A stretch of 64,000 nucleotides of DNA from Pseudomonas asiatica (lineage in GTDB: Bacteria > Pseudomonadota > Gammaproteobacteria > Pseudomonadales > Pseudomonadaceae): contig NZ_CP157874.1 in assembly GCF_040214835.1 (NCBI RefSeq), forward strand, positions 748,001 to 812,000, read 5' to 3'. The notes beneath the pieces are model-generated. The model was not told the origin of the DNA. It worked only from the letters and a program-made list of their open reading frames with translations, and made no database searches. Shown piece after piece: positions 15,266 through 27,337 of the stretch (position 1 is the first letter of the stretch; every line of letters begins with the position of its first letter). Both the position numbers and the translations under genes were made by a program.

Positions 15266-18200
15266 TCAATGGAACATGAACAGCTTCTCGTTGGCGAACT
15301 GCGCCTCGAACTGATGCGCCGGCATCGGCCGGCCGAACAGGTAGCCCTGCACCTCGTCGCAACCATGCTCGCGCAGGAACTCCAGCTGCTCGTGGGTTTC
15401 CACGCCTTCGGCAATTACCGCCAGGTTGAGGCTATGGGCCATGGCGATGATCGCCCGGGCAATCTGCGCATCCTGCTCGCCTTCAGGCAGGCCGTCGACG
15501 AAGGTGCGGTCGATCTTCAACACATCGATCGGGAACTGCTTGAGGTAGTTCAGCGACGAGTAACCGGTGCCGAAGTCGTCCACCGCGATGCTCAGGCCGA
15601 GGTTTTTCAGGCTGGCGAGAATCTGCATGGCTTCGTTCACTTCGCGCATCAGGATGCTTTCGGTCAGCTCCAGCTCCAGGCACGCCGGTGGCAGGCCGGT
15701 TTCTTCCAGAATGGTGGCGATGCGCGTGCCCAGCTGGCCGTCGGAGAACTGCCGTGCCGAGATGTTCACCGACACCTTGGGCACGCGCACCTTGGCCTTG
15801 TGCCAGGCCTTGAGCTGGCGGCTGGCCTCGCGCAGCACCCAGTCGCCCACGTCCACCACCAGGCCCAGTTCTTCGATCACCGGGATGAAATCGCCCGGCG
15901 GCACCAGGCCGCGGGTCGGGTGGCGCCAGCGCAGCAGGGCTTCGGCGCCGGTCAGGCGCTTGCCGTCGCCGCTGAACTGCGGCTGGTAGTAGAGGATGAA
16001 CTCGTTCTGCTCCATGGCATGGCGCAGGTCGCTCTCCAGCTCCAGGCGTTCCAGGGCACTGGCGTTCATCTCCGCCTGGTAGAACTGGAAGTTGTTCTTG
16101 CCGCGCTCCTTGGCGTGGTACATGGCGGTGTCGGCGTTTTTCATCAGCTGGCTCAGCTCGCTGCCGTCCTGCGGGCTGAGGGCGATGCCGATACTGGCGG
16201 TGACGAAGAACTCGCGGTTTTCCAGCACGAACGGCCGCACCAGGCTGCCGAGGATGTTCTCGGCCACGTGGATGGCGCGGTTGAGTGCCATCTCGCGGGT
16301 AGCGCGCGGTTGCAGCAGCAGGGTGAACTCGTCGCCGCCCATGCGCGCCACGGTGTCGTCGTTGTCCACGCAGGCCAGCAGGCGCTGGGCCATGTCCTTG
16401 AGCATGCGGTCGCCGGCAGCGTGGCCGAGGGAGTCGTTGATCGGCTTGAAACGGTCCAGGTCGAGGAACATCAGCACCACCCAGGCCTTTTGTCGCTCGG
16501 CCTGCTGCAGGGCGTTGTACAGGCGGTCCTGGAACAACGTGCGGTTGGGCAGGTGGGTGAGGGCGTCGTAGTAGGCCAGGCGGTGGATGCGCTGTTCGCT
16601 GGCCTTGCGCTCGCTGATGTCGGTGAAGAAGCACACGTAGCTGGCCAGGTCGCCTTCGTCGTCCAGCACCGCGGTAATGCCGACCCAGGCCGGGTAGTGG
16701 TCGCCGTCGCGGCGCTTGAGCCACACCTCGCCTTCCCAGCTGCCGCGCTGGTACAGCTGCTTGACCACGTAGCGCAGGTGGCCTTCCTGCTGCTCGTCGA
16801 CGGTAAGCATGCCCGGCAACTGGTCGAGCACCTCGCTGACGGCGTAGCCACTGACGCGGCTGAACGCTTCGTTGGCCTGGACGATATAGCCGGCCGGGTC
16901 GGTGATGAGGATGGCCGAGGTGGAGTGCTCGAATACCGTCGCGGCCATGCGCAGGTCTTTTTCGGCGCGGCGTTGCTGGCTGATGTCGCGGCCCACCCCG
17001 AGCACGCCTTCGAAGCGTTCTTCATCGTCCCACACCAGCACCAGGCGCAGTTCGATGGGGATCTTGCGGCCATCCGCGCGCAGGCAGTCGAACAGGAACA
17101 GCTGGGTGGGCAGCTGGCTGCGTAGCTGGGCCAGCTGGGCCGGGTCGCCCATGGCCTTGCTGACGCGCTCCATCAGGCTGTAGATACCGGTGAGCTGGGA
17201 CGGGTTGGCGACGATCGACTGCCAGCCGTTGGCGAAGATCCAGTCGACCTGGTAGCCCAGCACGCCCTGCACCGAGGGGCTCACGTAGTTGAGCTGGAGC
17301 AGCCTGTCGGTGGAGAAGATCACGTCGCTGATGCTTTCGGCGAGCATGCGGTAGCGCTGTTCGCTGTCGCGCAGCGACTGGCTGGCCTCGATCTGCACCG
17401 TCACGTCCTTGCCCACGCCGATGATGCGCGTCACCAGGCCATCGGCGTCGCGGGTCAGCACTTGTTCGCGGATGTCGTAGCAGCGCCAGCCGCCATCCCG
17501 GTGGCGGAAGCGCAGCTGGCAGTGCAGCGGTTGGTCATGGCCGCTGTCGCGCTGTTGCTGGCGCAGCGCCTGGTAGTGCGCGGCGTCCTCGGGGTGCAGC
17601 AGCAGCTCCCAGAAGCGGTCGCCCATCTGCGCCAGCTCGGTACGGTCGTAGCCCAGCGTCTGGCCGAGGTGGCGGTTGCTGAAAATCATTCGCTGGCTGA
17701 GCACGTCCTGCACGTACAGCTGGTCGGGCACGGTGCGCACCACGTCCGACCAGAAGCTTTCGCGCTCCAGCAGCGACAGCTCCACCTGCTTGCGGCTGGT
17801 GATGTCGCTGATGCTGAGGATGACCGCCTGGTAGTCACGGCGCTGCTGCGGCAGGCGGGCCATCAGCCACAGGTGCAGCTCGCCACCCAGTGGCGCCGGC
17901 AGGCGCACTTCCAGCTCCAGCAGCGGGCGCTGCTCGATCAGCGCGTCGATCAGTTGCATGCCGATGCTGTCGCGGCCATCGCCAGTGCCGTCGATCAGGC
18001 GCTGCCAGGCACCTTCGTGGCTGTCGATATTCAACAACTGGCGGGCCACCTGGTTGATCTCGGTGATCTTCAGCTCCAGCAGCAGCGAGCGGCGCAGGTT
18101 GGGGTCCAGGGCCAGGCTGTGCTTGAGCGCGGCACGGTTGCGCAGGTGGTAGCGGTCGAGTTGGCCGGGCAGGCTGGACAGGTCGAGCACGCACAAGGCC

Positions 18201-19144
18201 ACGCCGGTGCCTTCGAAGATTTCCTGGTAGCGCCGGCGGTCTTCCTGCAGCGCCCGTTGGCGGCGGCGCATGTTGATCAGGGCCAGCACCGGCAGCAGGG
18301 CGCAGAACAGCACCAGCAGGCATTTGCCGAGCAGCGCCGGCAGCAGCTTCTGCTGGGCCAGCTTGGCGTCGAACAGGCCGCGCAACTGCCAGGTACTGTT
18401 TTCGATGAAGGCCAGCATCACGCTTTGCAGCGGCTCGTTGCTGGTGTCGGCTGGCGCATGGCTTTGCAGTACCTCGCCGTTGCGGCTGTTTTCCAGCAGC
18501 CACAGCGGGTGGCCGGCACCATCCAGATGGAGGGTGAGGGTGCGGTAATAGTCCGGCGACAGGCGTAGCAGCCAGTAGCCGCGGCCCTGTTCGGTGGCCT
18601 GGCGTAGCAACAGGTAGAGGGTGCGGTTGTCGGCCGAATTGGTGAAGAAGTACGGGCTGCCCTGGTTCAGCCTGAGCAGCTCGTCAAGCAAATGGCGGTC
18701 GGGGCTGCCGGCCAGGCTGTCGGCCTGCACCTGCCCGGTAGCGTCTAGCCAGGCCATGCTCTGCAGGGCCGGCAGGCGCTCGCGCAGGGTACCCAGCAGG
18801 CTGGGCAGGGCCGAGGGCGTCGGCGCCTTGACGTAAGGCTGCACCACATTCATGGCCTGCTGGGCCTTGAACGCCATGTTCAGGCTCAGGTGGTCGGCCA
18901 GTTCGGCGGTGGCATCCAGGCTCTGTTTGCGCAGGTCGGCCTGGGTATGGTTGAACTGGGCGAACAGCTGCCACAGCAGCAGGCCCAGCAGGATCAGGGC
19001 CAGCAGCGCCAGCGCACCCTTGATCGACCCGCGCAGCGAGGCGACGGGCGCCTGTGGCGCGGAACGCAATGACGACGGATGAGTAAGATTGGTCAAGCGT
19101 TGATCCTGCGATTGGGCTGGCGATGGCAGGGATGGATCATGCAC
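15266..19144 (-). CDS. morA: MorA-type c-di-GMP sensor protein (PAS-GGDEF-EAL)
   Basis: 1292 residues, GTG start. Membrane segment at about 41-62, a periplasmic sensor region, a second segment at about 278-300, several PAS/PAC modules (about 305-865), GGDEF with RMGGDEF at about 933, and EAL with GAEALLRW at about 1068, [19 protein letters not shown] and EGVE. Both catalytic motifs are intact, so both diguanylate cyclase and phosphodiesterase activity are possible. Length, architecture and the glyA neighbour match MorA, which controls flagellar timing, motility and biofilm in Pseudomonas. Confidence 0.9.
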   Translation of the reverse strand: MHDPSLPSPAQSQDQRLTNLTHPSSLRSAPQAPVASLRGSIKGALALLALILLGLLLWQLFAQFNHTQADLRKQSLDATAELADHLSLNMAFKAQQAMNVVQPYVKAPTPSALPSLLGTLRERLPALQSMAWLDATGQVQADSLAGSPDRHLLDELLRLNQGSPYFFTNSADNRTLYLLLRQATEQGRGYWLLRLSPDYYRTLTLHLDGAGHPLWLLENSRNGEVLQSHAPADTSNEPLQSVMLAFIENSTWQLRGLFDAKLAQQKLLPALLGKCLLVLFCALLPVLALINMRRRQRALQEDRRRYQEIFEGTGVALCVLDLSSLPGQLDRYHLRNRAALKHSLALDPNLRRSLLLELKITEINQVARQLLNIDSHEGAWQRLIDGTGDGRDSIGMQLIDALIEQRPLLELEVRLPAPLGGELHLWLMARLPQQRRDYQAVILSISDITSRKQVELSLLERESFWSDVVRTVPDQLYVQDVLSQRMIFSNRHLGQTLGYDRTELAQMGDRFWELLLHPEDAAHYQALRQQQRDSGHDQPLHCQLRFRHRDGGWRCYDIREQVLTRDADGLVTRIIGVGKDVTVQIEASQSLRDSEQRYRMLAESISDVIFSTDRLLQLNYVSPSVQGVLGYQVDWIFANGWQSIVANPSQLTGIYSLMERVSKAMGDPAQLAQLRSQLPTQLFLFDCLRADGRKIPIELRLVLVWDDEERFEGVLGVGRDISQQRRAEKDLRMAATVFEHSTSAILITDPAGYIVQANEAFSRVSGYAVSEVLDQLPGMLTVDEQQEGHLRYVVKQLYQRGSWEGEVWLKRRDGDHYPAWVGITAVLDDEGDLASYVCFFTDISERKASEQRIHRLAYYDALTHLPNRTLFQDRLYNALQQAERQKAWVVLMFLDLDRFKPINDSLGHAAGDRMLKDMAQRLLACVDNDDTVARMGGDEFTLLLQPRATREMALNRAIHVAENILGSLVRPFVLENREFFVTASIGIALSPQDGSELSQLMKNADTAMYHAKERGKNNFQFYQAEMNASALERLELESDLRHAMEQNEFILYYQPQFSGDGKRLTGAEALLRWRHPTRGLVPPGDFIPVIEELGLVVDVGDWVLREASRQLKAWHKAKVRVPKVSVNISARQFSDGQLGTRIATILEETGLPPACLELELTESILMREVNEAMQILASLKNLGLSIAVDDFGTGYSSLNYLKQFPIDVLKIDRTFVDGLPEGEQDAQIARAIIAMAHSLNLAVIAEGVETHEQLEFLREHGCDEVQGYLFGRPMPAHQFEAQFANEKLFMFH

Positions 19145-19317
19145 GGTGTGTGCCGGTGTCTGGTTGCCAGACAGCGGTGGCGCACTATAAGGCCGGACAC
19201 CCGAAACGAGCTAGCATGCCTAGGATTATGGCAAAGTGCCAGCCAATGTGACCGGTGGTGCCTGCCCGGTGGTTCGGCAAGCCCCTGCAACCTGTGCGAG
19301 AATAGCGCCCGCTTCAA

Positions 19318-19758
19318 ATGACAACGCATCGGAGATGTTCGGTTTTGGTTACTCACTTTTCCTCCAATGGCCTCGATTCCGCCTGCGGGCGCAGCAGTCA
19401 GACCCTTGTCAGCACTGCCGTGACCGAGGACGTATCCTGCAAGTCTTGCCAGCGTTCGCTGAGCAAACCCGAGGCGGCAGCTGTCGCCAAGAGCAAGAGC
19501 CCTTCGCTGGCTGAACTGCGCAAGACCGCCAAGGCGGCAGCAGAGCCAGCAGTTACCGTGGCCGAGGCCAAGCCGGCGGCGAAGGTCGTCAGCAGTGTGC
19601 CTGCGGCCGCCAAACCGGCCAAACCGGCCAAGGCTGCCGAGCAGCAACCGGCTCGCAGCGGTGGCTTCAGCGTGAAGTCCGCCTGGGCCGCGCGTCTGGC
19701 CGAGCAGGGCGACCGTTGCCGCTTGCCGCGGGGCAAGGCCAAGCAGCGTCACGTCTGA
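19318..19758 (+). CDS. hypothetical Ala/Lys-rich protein
   Basis: 146 residues from ATG at 19318; a TTG at 19345 with GGAGA nine bases upstream is an alternative start (137 residues). Contains CKSCQRSL, then a low-complexity A/K/P/E stretch (about 50-105), then SVKSAWAARLAEQGDRCRLPRGKAKQRH. The two nearby cysteines could bind metal, but no family is clear. Divergent from morA, upstream of ettA. Confidence 0.65.
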   Translation: MTTHRRCSVLVTHFSSNGLDSACGRSSQTLVSTAVTEDVSCKSCQRSLSKPEAAAVAKSKSPSLAELRKTAKAAAEPAVTVAEAKPAAKVVSSVPAAAKPAKPAKAAEQQPARSGGFSVKSAWAARLAEQGDRCRLPRGKAKQRHV

Positions 19759-19773
19759 GTCATCTGCAGCTGT

Positions 19774-19878
19774 ACCGGCCCTTTCGCGGCTAAAGCCGCT
19801 CCCACAGGGATTATCACTGCCTTCGAGAACTGTGCAGTACCTGAGGGAGCGGCTTTAGCCGCGAAGAGGCCGGTACAG
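19774..19878. repeat. REP inverted pair (gcggctaaagccgctccc type)
   Basis: Two 35-base-type elements in opposite orientation between the hypothetical gene and ettA. Confidence 0.88.
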
Positions 19879-20049
19879 GCAATAGATTCCCCCCGATCCC
19901 ACCCCCACCATCCGCCCCCTCCTATGCAACGCCGCGCGTTGGCGTAGAATGGTCGACTTTGTTCAATGACACCCCGTAAATACATCCCCCTGGCCAGCGC
20001 GCCGGGGCGATCGTCGATGTCTTTACCTATCTGATTAGAGGGCTTGGTT

Positions 20050-21717
20050 TTGGCTCAATACGTCTACACCATGCATCGGCTGAGCAAGGTCGTGCCGCCG
20101 AAGCGGGAAATTCTCAAGAACATTTCCCTGTCGTTCTTCCCGGGCGCCAAGATCGGCGTGCTCGGCCTGAACGGCGCCGGTAAATCGACCCTGCTGCGGA
20201 TCATGGCGGGCGTCGACAAGGAATTCGACGGCGAAGCCCGTCCGATGCCCGACATCAACGTTGGCTACCTGCCGCAGGAACCGCAACTGGACCCGAACAA
20301 GTCGGTGCGCGAAGTGGTCGAGGAAGCGGTCAGCGTGATCAAGGACGCCCAGGCGCGCCTGGACGAGGTCTATGCTGCCTACGCCGAACCGGATGCCGAC
20401 TTCGACAAGCTGGCCGCCGAGCAGGCCAAGCTGGAAGCCATCCTGCAGGCCGCTGACGGCCACAACCTTGAGCGCCAGCTGGACGTTGCCGCCGACGCCC
20501 TGCGCCTGCCGGCCTGGGACGCACGCATCGAGCACCTGTCCGGTGGTGAGAAGCGCCGCGTGGCCCTGTGCCGCCTGCTGCTGTCGGCCCCCGACATGCT
20601 GCTGCTGGACGAACCGACCAACCACCTGGACGCCGACTCGGTGGCCTGGCTGGAGCGCTTCCTGCACGACTTCCCGGGCACCGTGGTAGCCATTACCCAC
20701 GACCGTTACTTCCTCGACAACGTCGCCGGCTGGATCCTGGAACTGGACCGCGGCGCCGGCATCCCGTACGAAGGCAACTACTCGGGCTGGCTGGAAGCCA
20801 AGTCCGAGCGCCTGGCGCAAGAATCCAAGCAGCAGAGCGCCCACGAGAAGGCCATGAAAGAGGAACTGGAATGGGTGCGCAAAGGCGCCAAGGCCCGCCA
20901 GTCCAAGTCCAAGGCCCGTCTGCAGCGCTTTGAAGAAATGCAGTCGCAGGAATTCCAGAAGCGCAGCGAAACCAACGAGATCTACATCCCGGCCGGCCCG
21001 CGCCTGGGCGACAAGGTCATCGAGTTCAAGAACGTCACCAAGGGTTACGGCGACCGCGTGCTGATCGACAACCTGTCGTTCTCCATGCCTAAAGGCGCCA
21101 TCGTCGGTGTGATCGGTGGTAACGGTGCCGGTAAGTCGACCCTGTTCCGCATGCTGATGGGCAAGGAACAACCGGACTCGGGCAGCATCGAGATCGGTGA
21201 AACCGTGCAGCTGGCCTGCGTCGACCAGAGCCGCGAGGACCTGGACGGCGGCAAGACCGTGTTCCAGCAGGTTTCCGACGGCTCCGACATGATCCGCATC
21301 GGCAACTACGAGATCCCGTCGCGTACCTATGTGGGCCGCTTCAACTTCAAGGGTGGCGACCAGCAGAAGTTCGTCAAGGACCTGTCAGGTGGTGAGCGCG
21401 GCCGCCTGCACCTGGCCCTGACCCTGAAGGAGGGCGGTAACGTCCTGCTGCTCGACGAACCGTCCAACGACCTCGACGTCGAAACCCTGCGTTCGCTGGA
21501 AGAAGCCCTGCTGGACTTCCCGGGCGCGGCGATCGTGATTTCCCACGACCGTTGGTTCCTGGACCGTGTGGCTACCCACATCCTGGCGTACGAAGACGAC
21601 TCGAACGTGGTGTTCTTCGAGGGTAACTACACCGAGTACGAAGCCGACCGCAAGAAGCGCCTGGGCGATGCTGCTGCCCAACCGCACCGTGTACGGCACA
21701 AGAAGCTGGCCCAGTAA
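20050..21717 (+). CDS. ettA: energy-dependent translational throttle protein EttA
   Basis: 555 residues from TTG at 20050 (MAQYVYTMHR), with AGAGGG seven bases upstream; TTG at 20044 is in frame but less well placed. ABC-F protein that binds the ribosomal E site and gates elongation by energy status. Two ABC domains: GLNGAGKST, LSGGEKRRVALC, LLLDEPTNHLD, then GGNGAGKST, LSGGERGRLHLA and LLLDEPSNDLD, joined by a charged linker (VRKGAKARQSKSKARLQRFEE). No membrane segments. Typical length for EttA. Confidence 0.96.
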   Translation: MAQYVYTMHRLSKVVPPKREILKNISLSFFPGAKIGVLGLNGAGKSTLLRIMAGVDKEFDGEARPMPDINVGYLPQEPQLDPNKSVREVVEEAVSVIKDAQARLDEVYAAYAEPDADFDKLAAEQAKLEAILQAADGHNLERQLDVAADALRLPAWDARIEHLSGGEKRRVALCRLLLSAPDMLLLDEPTNHLDADSVAWLERFLHDFPGTVVAITHDRYFLDNVAGWILELDRGAGIPYEGNYSGWLEAKSERLAQESKQQSAHEKAMKEELEWVRKGAKARQSKSKARLQRFEEMQSQEFQKRSETNEIYIPAGPRLGDKVIEFKNVTKGYGDRVLIDNLSFSMPKGAIVGVIGGNGAGKSTLFRMLMGKEQPDSGSIEIGETVQLACVDQSREDLDGGKTVFQQVSDGSDMIRIGNYEIPSRTYVGRFNFKGGDQQKFVKDLSGGERGRLHLALTLKEGGNVLLLDEPSNDLDVETLRSLEEALLDFPGAAIVISHDRWFLDRVATHILAYEDDSNVVFFEGNYTEYEADRKKRLGDAAAQPHRVRHKKLAQ

Positions 21718-21738
21718 GCCGGTGTTCTGATGCACAAG

Positions 21739-21766
21739 AATGGGGCCATTTGAGGCCCCATTTTTG
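21739..21766 (+). terminator. Rho-independent terminator of ettA
   Basis: TGGGGCC, loop ATTTGA, GGCCCCA, TTTTT directly after the ettA stop. Confidence 0.9.
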
Positions 21767-21786
21767 TGCCTGACTGGAAAGTGGTG

Positions 21787-21885
21787 CTGGCTTCTTCGCG
21801 GGTAAACCCGCTCCCACAGGGATGCCCATAGCTCTCGGGCTTGCGCAGCTCCTCTGTGGGAGCGGGTTTACCCGCGAAGAGGCCA
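21787..21885. repeat. REP inverted pair (gcgggtaaacccgctccc type)
   Basis: Two 35-base-type elements in opposite orientation within the 314-base ettA-gdhA interval. The remaining 140 bases are AT-rich and should carry the gdhA promoter. Confidence 0.9.
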
Positions 21886-21932
21886 ACACTGATAGCGAAT
21901 TTGTATACAGTTATAGAAAACGCACCAAATAA

Positions 21933-23372
<1,440 letters not shown>

Positions 23373-23384
23373 TCTGAGGCCGTT

Positions 23385-23488
23385 GGGGCCGCTTTGCGGC
23401 CCTTTCGCGACACAAGGCCGCTCCTACAGGGAAATGCGTACTCCTGTGGGAGCGGCCTTGTGTCGCGATGGGCTGCAAAGCAGCCCCC
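23385..23488. repeat. REP inverted pair
   Basis: Two cggccttgtgtcgcg-type elements facing each other between gdhA and the Gre-family gene, with GGGCCGC and GGGCTGC stems. Likely also ends both convergent transcripts. Confidence 0.9.
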
Positions 23489-23495
23489 AGGTCCC

Positions 23496-23993
23496 TCAAC
23501 CTTCACCCAAAATCTCAACCACTTCGATCACCTGCTCCCCCACCGGCCGCCGCCAGACCACCTCATCCCCAGGCCCCGCCCCGAGCAAAGCCCGCCCCAA
23601 CGGCGAACCCCAGTTGATCAACCCCCGCCCGGCATCCGCCTCATCCTCGCCCACCAGCCTTACCACTTGCTCCTGGTCCTGCGCATCGACAAACCGCACC
23701 CGGCTACCAATCTGCACCTTGCTGCGCGACGTCGCCGCCGGCACCACCTGGGCACTCTGCACCCGCGCGCTGAAGTAGCGCAGGTCCCGTTCGGTATCCG
23801 CCAGCCGTTGCTTGTCGCCACGTTCGCCCTGTGCCTGCAGTTCGCTGCGCAGGGCGTTCAGTTCGGCCACGCGCTCCTGCAGCTGGCGCAGGCCGCTGGT
23901 GGTCACGTAGTTGGGTTGTTCGCTGACCCGTCGCTCGACTGGCTGATCAGCCTGGGCAGCGGCCTGGTCTTCGTTGACGAATGCTCGGCTCAT
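23496..23993 (-). CDS. GreA/GreB-family transcription elongation factor
   Basis: 165 residues from ATG at 23993 with AAGGAGG upstream. Residues 30-85 form a coiled coil (GLRQLQERVAELNALRSELQAQGERGDKQRLADTERDLRYFSARV), and 95-165 the Gre C-terminal domain (SRVRFVD...QEQVVRLVGEDEAD, ISWGSPLGRAL-like INWGSPLGRALLGAGPGDEV). These proteins enter the RNA polymerase secondary channel. The N-terminus differs from canonical GreA and GreB, so I do not give a symbol. Confidence 0.85.
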   Translation of the reverse strand: MSRAFVNEDQAAAQADQPVERRVSEQPNYVTTSGLRQLQERVAELNALRSELQAQGERGDKQRLADTERDLRYFSARVQSAQVVPAATSRSKVQIGSRVRFVDAQDQEQVVRLVGEDEADAGRGLINWGSPLGRALLGAGPGDEVVWRRPVGEQVIEVVEILGEG

Positions 23994-24060
23994 GCGTGGC
24001 CTCCTTGTGCAGGAGACCATCATCGCAGGCCGCCGGTTTCAAGGGATGTCCGTTTGCGAC

Positions 24061-24417
24061 TCAGTTATGGCGATAGGCGCGTGCGGCGTCGCGGTCCTTT
24101 TCCTGCTCCCAGTCGCGTTCGCGCTGGTCCCAGAAGCGCTCGTGGTACTGGCGCTGTTCTTCGCTGTTCTGCATGGCGTGGCACTGGCGAAAGCCGTCGT
24201 CCCAGCCGCTTTCGTACTGGCGCTCGTGCAGGTAGCGCGGCACGTCCTTGCGAAAGCCACCGACCATCAGTCCTGCCGCCTGGCGGCCGCTGCTGCAGCC
24301 GTCCTGGAAGCCATCGGCATAGGCGGGGGGGTAACCCTGGTTGACCATCTGCTCGTGGGTGGTTTCGCAACCAGACAGCAACAACGCCATGCACACGCCA
24401 AACCAGTACCGCGACAT
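24061..24417 (-). CDS. small lipoprotein
   Basis: 118 residues from ATG at 24417; GTG at 24423 is possible, with GGAGGG four bases upstream. Lipobox LLLSGC at about 13-18, then a soluble domain with repeated G-W/F-x-D/x-G patterns (YADGFQDGCSSGRQAAG, YESGWDDGFRQCHA) and a basic-acidic helical tail. Probably anchored in the outer membrane (inference from the lack of Asp after the Cys). Function unknown. Confidence 0.75.
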   Translation of the reverse strand: MSRYWFGVCMALLLSGCETTHEQMVNQGYPPAYADGFQDGCSSGRQAAGLMVGGFRKDVPRYLHERQYESGWDDGFRQCHAMQNSEEQRQYHERFWDQRERDWEQEKDRDAARAYRHN

Positions 24418-24531
24418 AACCACAAAACCCTCCGGTTGATACTGGAAAGTCTAGGTGGCGATTTGTCGGGGGGCCGTCAAAACAGTGTCAAAGAGTCGGT
24501 TGGTTCACACAGGTTCTGCCCTGGCGCGGTC

Positions 24532-24650
24532 CTGTAGGAGCGGCCTTGTGTCGCGAAAGGGCCGCAGAGCGGCCCCAGGATTTCAGCGATGATGCAAAAA
24601 TTGCCGGGGCCGCTTTGCGGCCCTTTCGCGACACAAGGCCGCTCCTACAA
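24532..24650. repeat. REP inverted pair
   Basis: Two cggccttgtgtcgcg-type elements between the lipoprotein and DUF4105 genes. Confidence 0.9.
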
Positions 24651-24667
24651 AGTCTGCGTAGGGCCGA

Positions 24668-26521
24668 TCAGTAGTGATACCACTTCAGCTCAAGCATCAC
24701 CTCGTTCTGCGCCGTAGCCAGGTGGCTGAACTCTCGCGAAGCACTCAACCGCAGGCCCAGGTTCTGGCTGATCTCCCACTGCTGGTTCAGGCTCACACTG
24801 CGCCGTACCTCGCCATTGGTGAAGTAGTCGCCCTTGGCCTCCAGCGTCATGTTGCCCAGCCCGTTGCGCCACAGCAGCCCGCCATTGAAGCCCGCCGCCG
24901 GGGCGATGAACTGGGCAAAATCATTGTGGTGCTCGACCCGCACCGTGCCAAGGGCAAAGCCCAGCAACCCGTCGGCCAGTTGCCAGGTGCCGCCGGCCCC
25001 GCCGTTCACATGGCTCACCAGCACTTCGTCATCATGCTTGCCCGGCACCCGCTCCAGCCCGCCGGCCACTTGCCACGACCAAGGCTTGAGCAGCTCGTTG
25101 CGCGGCGTCAGCGAGCGGATGGTGGCCAGGTCCAGGCGCTGCACCTGCCAGTCGTTGCCTTCGTACTGGCGCAGCTTCAGCTGCAGGATCTCGATCTGCG
25201 CCCCCAGCGGGAAGCCATAGGCGTTGTCATTCAGGTCGTGGTAGGCCATGCGCAGGCCGTACTCGGCGTAGGCGCGGTCTTCGCGGGTGCCCACGCCAAG
25301 CTGCCAGGTGCGCGAGTCATGGCCGTCCTCGGGCAGGCCCGGGCGCTCGATCTGCAGGGGCGGTGGCGGGTTGCTGTTGATCGCCCGCAGCAGTTCGAAG
25401 CTGCGCTTGGCTTGCCCAGGGTCGCGCTCCTGGCCATTGGCGCGGTAACGCTCCAGGCGGTACGCGGCATCCTGCACCAGCGCCTGGCGTTGGCGGGGGA
25501 GGGCCTTGAACTCGGGGCTCTGCAGTTGCGCGGTGTCGGCGCTTGCAGCCAGCACCAGGCGCTTTTCGTCGTGATCGAGCGGCTCGGCCCGGGCCAGCAG
25601 TTCACGTTCGCGAGAGGGGCGGTACGTCTCGCTGGCGACCATGCCGGACTGCTTCACGGCCTTCACCGTGTCGGTCGGGATGGCGGTCAGCGGAAACTGC
25701 GAGGTCAGGTCCAGGCTCGGCCGGGCCACCTGCAGCAGCTCCAGCAGGCGGTACGAGCAGTTTTCGTCGAAGAAGAAGTAGTCGAACTGGACCTGCTTCA
25801 GCTCCCAAACATGTTCGACCATGCGCCCGGTTTCTTCCGGGGTCAGGTCCAGCTGGTACTCCCACAGGTCGCGGTTTTCCAGGCTGCGGTATTCGGACAG
25901 TTTTTCCTGGTAGGGCATCAGCGCGAACAGGCCCGGGTAGCCGCCCATCAGGCCCTTCCAGGCGTACAGGATGCTGTTGTCGCTGCCTTCGATGTAGGCA
26001 CCGAAGTTGATCGCGTAGCTCAGCAACGTGGTGTCGTCGCTGCGGGTGTTGGACTGGTCGATGCGCAGCAAGGTGTGGCCGAACATCGATGACGGGCTGT
26101 TCAGGTAGGCCGCCGGGAAGATCAGCGCCGCACTGTGCGGGTCGATCGACTGGTACCAGGTGGTGAATTCCTGGCAGTCCGGTTGCGGCAAGTCTTGCAG
26201 GTCGAGCTGTTCGCGCAGCCAGCGGGTGCGCGCCGGGAATACGCACTGGGCATGTTTGTCGCCGAGGCTGGCCGGGGCGTACAGCGCTTCGACCGTGGCT
26301 TGCAGTTCCTGGTCGGGGTGGTGCGCGCCATCCTCGGCGAGGAAGAACGCATCATCGTCCACATAGCTGCGCCAGCCACCCAGCTTGGCGGTTTCGTAAT
26401 GGCCCAGGGCAATCCAGTAAGGGGTGTTGGCCAGTTGCTGGACACGGCCTTGGTCCAGCACGGGCGCGGCATGAACAGGGGCGCAGGCACACAGCGCCAG
26501 GGATACGAAGCGTTTGAGCAT
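24668..26521 (-). CDS. DUF4105 envelope protein
   Basis: 617 residues from ATG at 26521; TTG at 26530 is an alternative. Signal peptide in the first 20 residues (ALCACAPVHA). The DUF4105 domain spans about 100-340, with SSMFGHTLLRID, LLSYAINFGAY and DENCSYRLLELLQ (His and Cys conserved, a Cys-protease-like layout). The C-terminal third has alternating strands ending in an aromatic-rich LKWYHY, so it may form an outer-membrane barrel. Enzymatic role is not established. Follows the DUF3015 gene on the same strand after a terminator. Confidence 0.8.
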   Translation of the reverse strand: MLKRFVSLALCACAPVHAAPVLDQGRVQQLANTPYWIALGHYETAKLGGWRSYVDDDAFFLAEDGAHHPDQELQATVEALYAPASLGDKHAQCVFPARTRWLREQLDLQDLPQPDCQEFTTWYQSIDPHSAALIFPAAYLNSPSSMFGHTLLRIDQSNTRSDDTTLLSYAINFGAYIEGSDNSILYAWKGLMGGYPGLFALMPYQEKLSEYRSLENRDLWEYQLDLTPEETGRMVEHVWELKQVQFDYFFFDENCSYRLLELLQVARPSLDLTSQFPLTAIPTDTVKAVKQSGMVASETYRPSRERELLARAEPLDHDEKRLVLAASADTAQLQSPEFKALPRQRQALVQDAAYRLERYRANGQERDPGQAKRSFELLRAINSNPPPPLQIERPGLPEDGHDSRTWQLGVGTREDRAYAEYGLRMAYHDLNDNAYGFPLGAQIEILQLKLRQYEGNDWQVQRLDLATIRSLTPRNELLKPWSWQVAGGLERVPGKHDDEVLVSHVNGGAGGTWQLADGLLGFALGTVRVEHHNDFAQFIAPAAGFNGGLLWRNGLGNMTLEAKGDYFTNGEVRRSVSLNQQWEISQNLGLRLSASREFSHLATAQNEVMLELKWYHY

Positions 26522-26549
26522 GTCGGGCAACTACTTCTTAACGATGCCG

Positions 26550-26585
26550 AAAAAAGGCGAAACCCGCCCCGGGGCCGGGGCGGGA
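26550..26585 (-). terminator. terminator of the DUF3015 gene
   Basis: CCCGCCCCGG/GGCCGGGGCGGG palindrome followed on the minus strand by TTTCGCCTTTTTT. Confidence 0.75.
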
Positions 26586-26595
26586 GCAGCTGCAC

Positions 26596-27084
26596 TCAGG
26601 CCTCGGTTGCGTATTTGGCCAGGCGTGGGTCGTTCTTCAGAACAGCCAGGGTGTTGCTGTGGACGGTTTCGGCAGTGACGTCGGCGCTGCTGAAGATCTG
26701 GTTGAAGTGCTGGTGGGTGACCGATGCGAAGTAGCCACGGTCTTCCGGGGCCACGCCGAGAACCACGGCATAGGTGGTCAGTGCTTCGCCCTGACCCATG
26801 GCCATGTCTTCGGAAAGCTCATTCATCATGCCGTTCATGGCGAACCAGGACTTGCCGCCGTAGGTCAGCGAGGCCTTGGTCGAGCAGCCGTTGGTGCCGG
26901 AGGTCATGCCGAAGGTGGCGTTACCGGAGGTGCCGTTGGTGGTGGAAGCCAGGAAGTGTGCCGGAGTGCCGCGCTGGCCTTCGAACAGCATGTTGCCCCA
27001 ACCGCAGTTCGGGCCGCCTGGCGCTTCGGCCATGGCATTGATCGAGACCACGGTGAACAGAGTACCCAGAAGAATCCGTTTCAT
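26596..27084 (-). CDS. DUF3015 periplasmic protein
   Basis: 162 residues. Signal peptide MKRILLGTLFTVVSINAMAEA. The mature part begins GPNCGWGNMLFEGQRG and has TFGMTSGTNGCS, both DUF3015 hallmarks, with two cysteines likely forming a disulfide. Function unknown. ATG start, with AGAACAAATGCT upstream being a weak ribosome site. Confidence 0.88.
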   Translation of the reverse strand: MKRILLGTLFTVVSINAMAEAPGGPNCGWGNMLFEGQRGTPAHFLASTTNGTSGNATFGMTSGTNGCSTKASLTYGGKSWFAMNGMMNELSEDMAMGQGEALTTYAVVLGVAPEDRGYFASVTHQHFNQIFSSADVTAETVHSNTLAVLKNDPRLAKYATEA

Positions 27085-27337
27085 AGCATTTGTTCTCTAT
27101 TTGACTTAACCAAGGGTCAGGGTTTCTGGCAACTCGGTTGCCAGGTCGGGAAAGCTTTTCACCCACCCGCGCAGCTTGGAGTTTAGGCACGATCTAAGAG
27201 TTGCGTTGTTGATTGCGAAAAATTTGCTGTTACATGACCCGCACTGGCTGCGACATAAAGTCCCGTGGAGCCTTGCAAGGCGCGCGCGGGCAGCGCCAGA
27301 ATGCTGCGTATCTGCCCCGCCGAAGTAAGGAAACCCA

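Noticed and set aside
14993..17125. 710-codon ORF on the plus strand
   Set aside because: Antisense to morA; low-complexity composition with no domain.
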